Positions 50,284 through 58,696 of a stretch of 64,000 nt of DNA are shown piece by piece. Position 1 is the stretch's first letter. Every line of letters starts with the position of its first letter. The position numbers and the translations under genes were made by a program. The stretch covers positions 682,001 through 746,000 of the forward strand of contig CAVOZC010000001.1 of the NCBI GenBank assembly GCA_963700865.1, in the 5' to 3' direction. The DNA comes from CAVOGJ01 sp963700865 (lineage in GTDB: Bacteria; Planctomycetota; Planctomycetia; Pirellulales; Pirellulaceae). The notes beneath the pieces are model-generated. The model made no database searches. It had not been told where the DNA came from and saw only the letters and a list, made by a program, of their open reading frames with translations.

Positions 50284-53091
50284 TTACCCGTCGGTCCTGG
50301 ATCGAAGTTCAATTGCCCGGCGAATCGCGTCAAGTACTTGGTCGAGCCGCTTGCCGACGTCTTCGACCAGGAATCGTAATACGAAGTATGCTTGCTCTTG
50401 CAGTAAAGCATCCTTGCGGCGGTCGCGGCGATAGGCGTCGGTATTTGCGAGGTGTTGGCCGCCGTCGAGTTCAATAACTAGGCGGGACCTCGAGTCGAAT
50501 AGATCGACTTCCATGTTACCCCAGCCATCAAAGGGAATTGGCAACTCCGCGTTCAACACAAATCGGCCTGCCGTTTCGGGAAGAGATTCGAGGCGGCGGA
50601 AGAGGAACGCTTCACTCGCACTACGGGCTCGGCCCAGACCTTGAGCGTCCGAGTCAAACTTCCGGGCAGCACGCACAAACAACCTCGCGAGAGGTGCGTC
50701 AACACCGTCACGAACGAGCCGCCGCACCGTGCCCGCGTAGTCCCTCTTCCATTGCGGGTCGACGGGCAAAGGTATGTCCGTCGGCCATCCAGGAACGGCG
50801 CTACCAGGTAGAAGCACTGTGTAGCCGACCGATTCGTATCCCGCGCAACGGCGGTCGAACATGCGCGAGAGCATTGGGACATTGAGGTCCGCGTAATCAT
50901 AGACGCGAACTTCAGTCTTTCCTTTGTGTGACCGGTGCAGTCTGCCCACATATTGTGCGATCGTACCACGCCAGGAAACTGGTAGCGTTAGGAATAACGT
51001 ATCGAGGCGCGGGTCGTCGAATCCCTCACCGATGTACCTGCCCGTCGCCAACAACACTCGGTCTTCGTCCGGCTTGATGGCTGACAGGCGCTGGGCGATC
51101 GCCCGTGACTCCTTGATACCAGTGCCTCCTTTCAGGACGAGAACATGACGAACTTGGTTCTCGAGGTTTGTTGCAAGTTCGTCAAGGTGATCCCTGCGTT
51201 CCGTCAACACGAGTGGTGATCGCCCATTACGAATACACTGAGCGACGTCTTCACAGATCATGTGGTTTCGGTCGTGGTCGAAGATCATTTCGCGGTAAAG
51301 GTCTTGGAACTGAATGCGTTGATCGTCATTGGCTTCTGATATTGGACGAAATGCCGTGGGCCGAACGATCACCGAATGCTCAAAAGGCCGGGCGGCTGCT
51401 TGGGATTTTGCATCGACTCGATGACGTACGGGGCCGCATTGCATGAAGACAATCGGGTGATGGCCGTCTTTGCGATTCACCGTCGCGGATAACCCCAAAA
51501 CGAAACGGGCCTTCGTCCTTCGCGCGACGAGTTCGAAGCTCCGCGCCGACAAGTGGTGGCATTCATCGAAAATCACGTGCCCATAGTCGGCGACACAGTC
51601 TTTAACCACACCTTTTCGCACAAGACTCTGTAGAATCGCAACGTCGATTTGTCCAGTCAGCTTTTTTCGTCCACCACCGGCACGGCCAATGGACTTTGGC
51701 GAAATCCCGAGGAACTCAGATAGCCGATCCACCCACTGATCTAGCAACTGGCGTCGGTGGACGAGTACGAGAGTATTGACGCCTCGTTCCGCAATCATCG
51801 ATATCGCTACGACGGTCTTTCCAAACGCCGTGGTCGCCGCCAAGACACCTGTATCGTTGCAAAGTAGTTTCCGCATGGCCGCTTTTTGCTCATATCGCAA
51901 CTCACCATGAAATGCCACGTCGATTGTGGTGCCAGCCACGCGTTCATCACGAATAGGGGCATCGACCTTCAAGCCGTGCAGCAAACTCTGGATATCTTCA
52001 AGGCAGCCTCTCGGCAACGCGAGGTGATTGTCGTAGTTCTCAGCACAGCTGATGACTCTCGGTTTCCCCCAAGTAGGCAATCGCATCGACTCAGCTTTGT
52101 AGAATTCAGGGTTTTGAAAGGCCGCGAGCCGCATCAGACGATTTCTTAGTGCTGGTGGCAGATCCGCTTTCGGTAGATAGACTTGATTGCTCAGCGTCAG
52201 TTCCAATTTCGTCGGTAACTCCGCTGCAGGAAGCGGAACAACGCTTTTCCGCGATTGAGCCATTGACCAAGGCGGACTCTTATCGTCGGTAGCGGGAGTC
52301 TGCACACCAATCACACGGCCGCTTCGGTTAGCTCGATTGACTAGTTCTTCGACGACGGCGAGCGACATGCGTCTCACAGATGACAGCAGCGCCCATTGAT
52401 CATCAAAGGGCTTGAAATCGTCGTCGATGAATACGCTATTGCCGCAATCACGGGGACGCTTTTGTAGCGGCAAAGCGATCAGATTCCCAAACCCTCCTCG
52501 AGGCAGCGTGTCTTGGTTGGGGAAGAGCCGGTCGTACGAGTCGAATCCAAGATCCGGTCGCCGCTCCATCGTTACGGTGAGAGCATACGAAACGAGACGG
52601 CGTGCTATCGACGCTGGTATCGCCACTTCAAAGAAAACCCAAATGTGTCCTCCATTTCCAGACCGAGAACGTTCTAGTGAGGCAGGTACATCGAGCCGTC
52701 TGCAAGTCTCGAGAACGGCGATTGCATCGTCTTGCCAGTTGGCCTTATCAAGATCCATGGCCAAGAAAAAGCAGGTCTCGTCCAGTAGCATCGGGTAGAC
52801 GCCGGCCACAAAGTCGTTTCCTCGTTCGTCCACCCCGACCAAATGCCTACGGATCACGTCGTCCGTGACAGGAAGAAACGAGCGATGCTGGCAATTAGCA
52901 CACTTGACGCGAGGTTTTTCGCAAATCCCCGAGGCCCACTCATTACCGCACACTGGCGAGTAACCGGTTTTCCCTGTTCTGCGGCTCTCGAAACGGCGCG
53001 GATAGACGTCGGTGCGTCCCCGGAAGAGCGAACGGAAAAGGGAAATCTTCTCGTTCGGTTGTGATCGTTCGTTTACGCTGCCTCGAAGCAT
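50284..53091 (-). CDS. Primase-helicase-nuclease fusion (TOTE-like conflict protein)
   Basis: One intact 935-residue ORF. Residues about 18-240 resemble the archaeo-eukaryotic primase domain of TOTE systems: LFRSLFRGRTDVYPRRFES, Cys cluster at 48-67, FLAMDLDKANW (Asp113, Asp115), SGNGGHIWVFF (His149), YDRLFPNQDTLP, GNLIALPLQ. Residues about 395-760 form an SF2 helicase: ATTAFGKT at 419-426 as Walker A, DECH at 509-512, GLSATVNR, VGRLHRSHKGK. Residues about 825-930 match a DUF559/Vsr-type PD-(D/E)xK nuclease: MEVDLFDSRSRLVIELDGGQ, YRRDRRKDALL, YFVLRFL. The gene lies next to tRNA-Pro and divergent from a RAYT gene. No clear ribosome site at 53091. Anti-element defence is inferred from architecture; a mobile-element repair role is an alternative. 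Confidence 0.82.
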   Translation of the reverse strand: MLRGSVNERSQPNEKISLFRSLFRGRTDVYPRRFESRRTGKTGYSPVCGNEWASGICEKPRVKCANCQHRSFLPVTDDVIRRHLVGVDERGNDFVAGVYPMLLDETCFFLAMDLDKANWQDDAIAVLETCRRLDVPASLERSRSGNGGHIWVFFEVAIPASIARRLVSYALTVTMERRPDLGFDSYDRLFPNQDTLPRGGFGNLIALPLQKRPRDCGNSVFIDDDFKPFDDQWALLSSVRRMSLAVVEELVNRANRSGRVIGVQTPATDDKSPPWSMAQSRKSVVPLPAAELPTKLELTLSNQVYLPKADLPPALRNRLMRLAAFQNPEFYKAESMRLPTWGKPRVISCAENYDNHLALPRGCLEDIQSLLHGLKVDAPIRDERVAGTTIDVAFHGELRYEQKAAMRKLLCNDTGVLAATTAFGKTVVAISMIAERGVNTLVLVHRRQLLDQWVDRLSEFLGISPKSIGRAGGGRKKLTGQIDVAILQSLVRKGVVKDCVADYGHVIFDECHHLSARSFELVARRTKARFVLGLSATVNRKDGHHPIVFMQCGPVRHRVDAKSQAAARPFEHSVIVRPTAFRPISEANDDQRIQFQDLYREMIFDHDRNHMICEDVAQCIRNGRSPLVLTERRDHLDELATNLENQVRHVLVLKGGTGIKESRAIAQRLSAIKPDEDRVLLATGRYIGEGFDDPRLDTLFLTLPVSWRGTIAQYVGRLHRSHKGKTEVRVYDYADLNVPMLSRMFDRRCAGYESVGYTVLLPGSAVPGWPTDIPLPVDPQWKRDYAGTVRRLVRDGVDAPLARLFVRAARKFDSDAQGLGRARSASEAFLFRRLESLPETAGRFVLNAELPIPFDGWGNMEVDLFDSRSRLVIELDGGQHLANTDAYRRDRRKDALLQEQAYFVLRFLVEDVGKRLDQVLDAIRRAIELRSRTDG

Positions 53092-53429
53092 CTTATAGCC
53101 ATCAATCGTCTCTTGCTTTGCGAATCCAGGTCCCGCCCGGTCAAATAGCGTTGAATTTCACACCTGGCCTCATCGCCAAAAGACATGGTAAGACGAGGTC
53201 GGCAATCGCGGTGACAACTTGCTCCAGCGACTGGTCCGTTTACGCCCCATGGGGTTCACGTTAATTCATTAGCCCACGTTTGCGCAGCGAGCTCTTGAGT
53301 TGGTTCAAGGTGGGATGTTTCCTGGCGAGATGAGCCGCGTGTGTGAGAGTCTCGGACTTCGGAGTGCAGGCTCCCTTTCACAATCATGGTGTCGCGGGTC
53401 AGCAGTTCGCACAACGGGTCAGGTGCGCA
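53092..53429. other. Helicase upstream region, no gene seen
   Basis: About 340 bases upstream of the helicase gene. No coding sequence or RNA is recognised. It should contain the helicase promoter. Confidence 0.4.
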
Positions 53430-53660
53430 GTCGGCAAAAAAATACAGACCCAGAAATACAGACCAGAAATACAGACAGTCTACCCAGAAATACAGACAGT
53501 CTACTCTTCCCAGAAATAGACCCAGAAATACCCAGAAATACAGACAGTCTACTCTTCCCAGAAATACCACAAATACACCACAAATACAGACAGTCTACTC
53601 TTCTGGGCCACCACAAATACAGACCCACAAATACAGACAGTCTACTCTTCTGGGCAGTCT
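53430..53660 (+). repeat. Left repeat array of the RAYT element
   Basis: Five exact copies of ACAGACAGTCTAC at 53471, 53492, 53540, 53586 and 53633, each within a longer degenerate unit CAGAAATACAGACAGTCTAC followed by TCTTCC or TCTTCT. Additional partial units (AAATACAGACC, CACAAATAC) fill the gaps. The core is itself palindromic (AGAC-A-GTCT). Spacing is irregular (21 to 48 bases) with no unique spacers. Confidence 0.92.
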
Positions 53661-53825
53661 GGGTCGCTTGGCGAAACCGATCCGCCACGGAGCGCGACCG
53701 CGGTGTGGGCGGTTGACGACCCGCGACTCAATGCATATATATACGTACACTTATATTCACGTGTATACTTCGACGGTGAAGTCCCCGATTCTTTCCGCGG
53801 CCTCGCTTTCCCATGGAGGTGGAAC

Positions 53826-54902
53826 ATGCCTTCCCGCCCACGTCGTGATACCGTCCGCCCCGAAGTAGTCGGCGTCTACCATTGCTGGTCCCGCTGCGTC
53901 CGTCGAGCCTTGCTCTGCGGTCAGGACCCGGTCACCGGCCAGGACTACCAGTACCGGCGGCAGTCGATCTATCAGCTGCAGCAACTGCTGGCCGGACTGT
54001 TCGGGATCGAGATCGGATTCCGTGCGGAAATGAGCAACCACATCCACCTGGTCCTCCGTAACCGGCCGGATGTCGTCAAGACCTGGTCCGACCGGGAGGT
54101 CGTGACCAAATGGCTCACGGCTACGAAGCTGGCCAAGAGCCGCGATGGTGTGCCCCAACCGCCTCCGGCGGCGCGGGTTACGCTGGAACTGCTGATGCCG
54201 GGGCGGGTCAAGACCCTGCGGCGGCGGTTGTCCGATCCGTCCTGGTTTATGGGCATCCTCTGCGAGCATGTGGCGCGCCGCAGCAATCGCGAGGACGGTT
54301 CCAAGGGTACCTTCTGGGAAGATCGGTATCAGTGCCGGAATCTGGTCGACGAGGCGGCCATTCTCATCTGTGGCATTTATATTGATCTCAACCAGATCCG
54401 CGCGGGCGAGGCGTCGACGCCCGAGTCATCCCGGCACACGTCGGCCTACGACCGCATTCAGGCCCGCCAGCAGCAACAGTCGGCGGCCCTCGGCCTTGTG
54501 GCTCCCGTGCCGCCGGGTAAAGCTCCCGATGGCTGGATGTGTGAGTTGACGCTGGACGAGCGGGTCCCGCTGGACGATCCGCGGTGGCTGACATCGGCCA
54601 GTTCCCGCCGCGCCTCGGATAAGGGCCTGCTGCCGATGAGCCTCGACGATTACCTGCAACTGCTGGACACCAGCGGCCGCATGGTGCGGGAGGGGAAATC
54701 GGGTTCCATTCCCAACCATGTGCGGCCCATCTTGGAACGCCTGGGGATCCGCAGTGAAATGTGGTCGGCGGTGGTCAGCGGTTACGAGCAGATGTTTGGT
54801 CACGTGGTGGGCAGCTTTGCCGAGGTGTCCCGACGGGCCGCGGCGGCGGGCAAGCGCTGGCAGCGGGGCCAGTCTGCCTGTGCGGCCGTCTTTCTTAGCT
54901 GA
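53826..54902 (+). CDS. REP-associated tyrosine transposase (RAYT, Y1/HUH family)
   Basis: ATG 53826 has GGAGG at 53815-53819, 6 bases upstream. The 358-residue protein has the HUH motif in EMSNHIHLVLRN (His72, His74) and GTFWEDRYQCRNLVDEAA followed by ILICGIYIDLNQIRAGE, where Tyr185 is the likely nucleophile. This order and spacing are typical of RAYT/TnpA-REP enzymes, which cut and join single-stranded DNA at REP hairpins. The C-terminal 150 residues are longer than in the short E. coli type. The gene sits between two oppositely oriented repeat arrays that are probably its substrate. The ORF is intact. Confidence 0.9.
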   Translation: MPSRPRRDTVRPEVVGVYHCWSRCVRRALLCGQDPVTGQDYQYRRQSIYQLQQLLAGLFGIEIGFRAEMSNHIHLVLRNRPDVVKTWSDREVVTKWLTATKLAKSRDGVPQPPPAARVTLELLMPGRVKTLRRRLSDPSWFMGILCEHVARRSNREDGSKGTFWEDRYQCRNLVDEAAILICGIYIDLNQIRAGEASTPESSRHTSAYDRIQARQQQQSAALGLVAPVPPGKAPDGWMCELTLDERVPLDDPRWLTSASSRRASDKGLLPMSLDDYLQLLDTSGRMVREGKSGSIPNHVRPILERLGIRSEMWSAVVSGYEQMFGHVVGSFAEVSRRAAAAGKRWQRGQSACAAVFLS

Positions 54903-55237
54903 GCGCTGATGGCCGCGACGGGTGACAATGACCACGAGGGTCACCGGCACGTCGCCCCCGCCGCCGGTCGTCCCATCACAGACACGCGGAGCGGTGCGAA
55001 GCTCATTCGCCAACTCTCCCGTCTCCACTGATTGGCGAGAGCACGAGGCTCGCGCCTGCCGCGAAATACCGCAACGCAGGTCGCACGAACGGCGTTGTCC
55101 GGACATTCCTCGCCAATAACGTCGTGCCTCAATGTCGAACGAACGGCTCGACTGACTTCCGTCGCCACGTCCTCGCCCGATGACGCCTGCGGAACTCCCA
55201 CCTAACCTTCATGGCAACGTCAACTAGCCGAGCTTGC
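54903..55237. other. Spacer between RAYT and right array, no gene
   Basis: About 335 bases with no recognisable coding sequence; it belongs to the region enclosed by the two arrays. Confidence 0.4.
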
Positions 55238-55392
55238 CTAAACAAGTAGACTGTCTGTTTCTAAGTTTCTAAGGTAAACAAGTAGACTGTCTGTTTTAAA
55301 CAAGTAGACTGTCTGTTTCTAAGTCTGAACAAGTAGACTGTCTGTTTCTATGAACAAGTAGACTGTCTGTTTCTAAGTCTGTTTCTAACCTT
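55238..55392 (-). repeat. Right repeat array of the RAYT element (inverted)
   Basis: Five exact copies of GTAGACTGTCTGT, the reverse complement of the left-array core, at 55246, 55282, 55304, 55333 and 55358. Most sit in the unit AACAAGTAGACTGTCTGTTT with CTAAG after it. The wider unit, read in reverse, aligns with the left unit (AGAAA, CAGACAGTCTACT), so the arrays are mirror images. Confidence 0.92.
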
Positions 55393-55457
55393 TCCAGGAA
55401 TACTTCATCCAATCCGCTCCTTCCCACGTCGTGCAGGTCACGCGCACCGGCGATTCA

Positions 55458-55839
55458 CTAAACGGGATGGTTCGCCAGCCCACACATGGCGATGCACCAC
55501 AGGGAAAACAGTGAGGCGAAGAAGGCCGCGACGCCCAGACCCACCGCGATCAGCGCCGCCCGAGCCGCCCTTCCCAATCAACGTTACCAGGGCCACGAGA
55601 CTGCCCGCGACACTGGCTAACATCAGCAGCATGGCCGCGAGCGGCAAGGGGTGAAGGAGCGTCATGTCCCAGGGAATGCGGATCACCAGGGGCATCAAGC
55701 ACAATACCGCAGCCGCCGCCAAAACGCTTAGATGGAGTTTGATCAGACGAGCAGTCAGCGGCGCAGGTGTCTCTGCCGAGCCATCCGAACCTGGAGATTG
55801 CGGTACTCGGCTGGGTTCGTATGGATTCTGACGGGTCAT
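55458..55839 (-). CDS. Small membrane protein, NPYxP-type N-terminus, one frameshift
   Basis: Starts MTRQNPYEPSRVPQSPGSDG, a cytoplasmic opening common in planctomycete small membrane proteins, then helices LHLSVLAAAAVLCLMPLVI and LPLAAMLLMLASVAGSLVAL. Near 55575 the frame changes; the better continuation is ARAALIAVGLGVAAFFASLF, SLWCIAMCGLANHPV and stop at 55458, adding a third helix. About 125 residues. Function unknown. Confidence 0.6.
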
Positions 55840-56204
55840 CTAATAATTATCTTGGGGACAGCCGACTGTCGGCAGTCATTTTACACGGAGCCAGTCGGTG
55901 ATGGAAATGCTCGCGCACGCCGCGAGCGGGCCACAGAGGCGGGTTTTGCCTCTCGTTTCTTCTGTGAAAAAAAGGAATCGGCCCCTCAGCGTCAGACCTG
56001 GTCCCAGCGTGCCCGGTCGTCCCGCCGCCCACCCGGCGGCTGACGCCGGCCGGTTCGACGGGAAGTTTGTCTTGGGATTTGAGTTTTCTCCGCGTGATTC
56101 GAACAGATGGAACTCGTAGCACAGATAGCACCCGCCACCATCAAGATAATTGCGGCCATGAAGTATCGCTGAATCACATTGATCATTTGCGTACGCACGA
56201 ATAG
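55840..56204. other. Intergenic with a palindromic repeat
   Basis: CCGGCG-GCTGA-CGCCGG lies at 56033-56049, inside a 28-base segment shared with 61672-61699. A minus-strand ORF at 56198-55992 begins with a hydrophobic stretch (YFMAAIILMVAGAICATS) but runs through the repeat; it may be a broken gene start and is not called. Confidence 0.45.
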
Positions 56205-58539
56205 TTACTTGAGCTGAAATTGAATGTTCTCGATTGTGCCCGTGAATGCAAAGTCGCCGCTGTCTTTGTAAACCGGATCGACCGGGGTGATCGAATCGCG
56301 ACCGACTTCGAATGGTTCGAGTCCGTGTCGGAAGAGTGATCGAGCCAATTTTCCTTCGCCAGCGAGCTGATCATTCACGAAAAGCTTCAACGTGCCACCT
56401 CCATCCTTCGAGCCGTCGGGCGTAAACTCGGACTTGACGATCACTTTTCCGGCAGGGATCGTGATTGTTCCGGGGATCGTGACATCCGCGATGTCGAAGC
56501 ACGTATAGCGAAAGTTCGGTTTCCCGTCCTTCACATACAGCGACCAACCAGCGGAAAATGCGCCGGCACAGGTGATGACCCCTTCGCGCCCTTCTCGGGG
56601 ATCATAACTTCGGCGGTAATCGTGTGACCACGGGGAAATAGCTGCGGGCCGACCGGCTCTGGAAGTTCAACCTTGTTGCCAAAGTATTTCCAGTCCGTGG
56701 GTGGCACGCCACCGACGCGAATCTTGGGATCGAAGCGTTCGGTCCAACTAGGATCGAGCGGAAGGACGTCATATTTTTGTGCCTCGACCAGAAACAGTTC
56801 CTGCAGTTCCTTGAGTTTCGCAGGTTGTTGCTTGGCAAGATTGACGGCTTGCGAGAAGTCCTTGTCAATATTGTAAAGCTCCCAAGGGGCCTTCGTGAAA
56901 TCAGCGGCACGGCTGCTCGGATCCCAGGGCAGCCCGAATTGGGAACAGGCAACCCAGCCATCATGATAAATCGCCCGGTTACAAAACATCTCGAAATACT
57001 GGGTCTTTCGTGTCCCTTCTGCTTTGGCGTTCTCGAAGGAGTACAGCATGCTGACGCCTTCGATGGGCTTCTGCTCGATACCGTTGACCTCCTTGGGCTC
57101 GGGGATCTTGCACGCTTCCAGAATCGTGGGAACGACGTCAATCACGTGATGGAATTGAGTTCGGCGTTCTCCCTTCGCCTTGATTCTTTTCGGCCAGTGG
57201 ATGACCATCGGGTTGCGAGTGCCGCCGAAGTGTGAGGCGACCTGCTTTGTCCACTGAAACGGACTGTCCATGGCCCATGCCCAGCCAACGGGGACGTGCG
57301 GTTCGCTGGTTGGGCCACCGATTTCATCCAACCGGTTGATGGTGCTTTCGAGTCCGAGTTGAATGCCAAGCAAACTCGCCAACTCGCTGAAGGTACCTTC
57401 GAGCCCGCCTTCGGCACTGGCACCGTTATCGCCGACGATGTAGATCACGAGGGTGTTATCGAGCTCGCCGGAGGCTTCCAGAGCGTTGATCAGCCGTCCC
57501 ACATGGAAGTCGGTGTGCGACATATAGTCAGCGTAGTTTTCCATCAGCCGCAGATAGACTTTTTTCTCATCTGCGCGAGGGAGTCCCAGGCGGGAATCGA
57601 ATCTGGACGCGGCGTCAACTTCGTATCGCTCGGGATGACGCCGAGAGCCAGTTGTCGCTGGTGAATGAACTCCCGCTCTTTGTCCCAGCCATGATCGAAT
57701 GCGCCTTTGTGCTTCCCTTGCCAGTCCTTCGGCACATGGTGCGGGGCGTGAACCGCTCCGGTACTGAAATAGGTGAACCAAGGTTTGTCTCGATCGGCGG
57801 CACGGACGTTGTTGATCCATGCGATCGCTTCGTCGGTCATGTCTTCGGTGAAGTGGTAGCCTTCTTCAGGAGTTCTGGGGGGCGAGACCAAGGTCGTATT
57901 GCGATAGAGCGTCGGATAGAACTGATGGGCTTCGCCCTGATTGAAGCCGTAGAAGTAATCAAAACCCAGACCTGTGGGCCAGCGATCAAATGGGCCGGCG
58001 GGACTGATATCGGGTTCGGGCGTATTGTGCCACTTCCCGAACATGGAAGTCGCATAACCGTTGTCTCGCAGCGTTTGAGAAACAAGAGCCGTCGCTTGCG
58101 GGATGATTCCGGTGTACCCGGGAAAGCCTGTCCCCATCTCGATAATCACGCCAGTACCAACGCTGTGATGGTTGCGTCCGGCCAGCAGTGCTGCGCGAGT
58201 CGGGCTGCACAGCGCCGTCGTATGGAAGCGAGTGTAGGAGAGACCGTTGCTCGCGAGCTTTTGCAGATTCGGTGTTTCGATGGATCCGCCGAAGGGTGAA
58301 GTCATGCCGAACCCGACATCGTCGAGCAGAATGAGCAAGACGTTTGGCGATCCCTTGGGTGCTGCGAGCGGCTTCGGGTAACTAGGCGTCGAATCTTTGT
58401 AAGTCGTACCGATCTTACCCTGAAAGGCTGGATCGGGCTGGGGCAATTGCGTTTGGCCTCTCACAACGGATGGGGTGAACCAGCTCATTACCAGGACCAA
58501 TGCGAAAAGGAGAGATTCTTGCGGGGAGATTGTCTTCAT
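56205..58539 (-). CDS. Large arylsulfatase, two frameshifts
   Basis: Start 58539 (MKTISPQESLLFALVLVMSW) has GAGG 8 bases upstream and a signal peptide. The sulfatase core shows VLLILLDDVGFGMTSPFG, TTALCSPTRAALLAGRNHH (formylglycine Cys at residue 111), MFGKWHNTPEPD and STGAVHAPHHVP. One base is missing near 57568 (SL to ADEKKVYLRLMENYADYM) and another near 56575 (IPEKGA to GVITCAGAFSAGWSLYV). With these repaired, the protein runs to IENIQFQLK at 56205, about 780 residues, as in AtsA-type arylsulfatases with an extra C-terminal beta domain. It is about 38% of the way to its neighbour in pattern, with nearly every motif shared with the gene at 58697, indicating tandem paralogues. Exported sulfate-ester hydrolase. 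Confidence 0.85.
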
Positions 58540-58696
58540 TGGATTGTCCTCATCGTCAAGGCTCTCTGCCTTCCGGCACCGTAAAGATTTAAGAAGAAGA
58601 AACAGTTCGAATTTGTGTATTGGCCGGGAAAGGATTGCAACGGGCAGAAAAGTTCGAACGATCAATCAGTTGCCAAGTTCGTCTGTCGAGCTCGTT

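Noticed and set aside
50284..53091. Type I/III restriction subunit
   Set aside because: No methylase or specificity gene nearby; the N-terminal primase-like and C-terminal DUF559 parts point to another class.
53430..53660. CRISPR-like array
   Set aside because: Repeat units are short and degenerate, spacing varies from 21 to 48 bases, spacers are themselves repeat fragments, and no cas gene is near.
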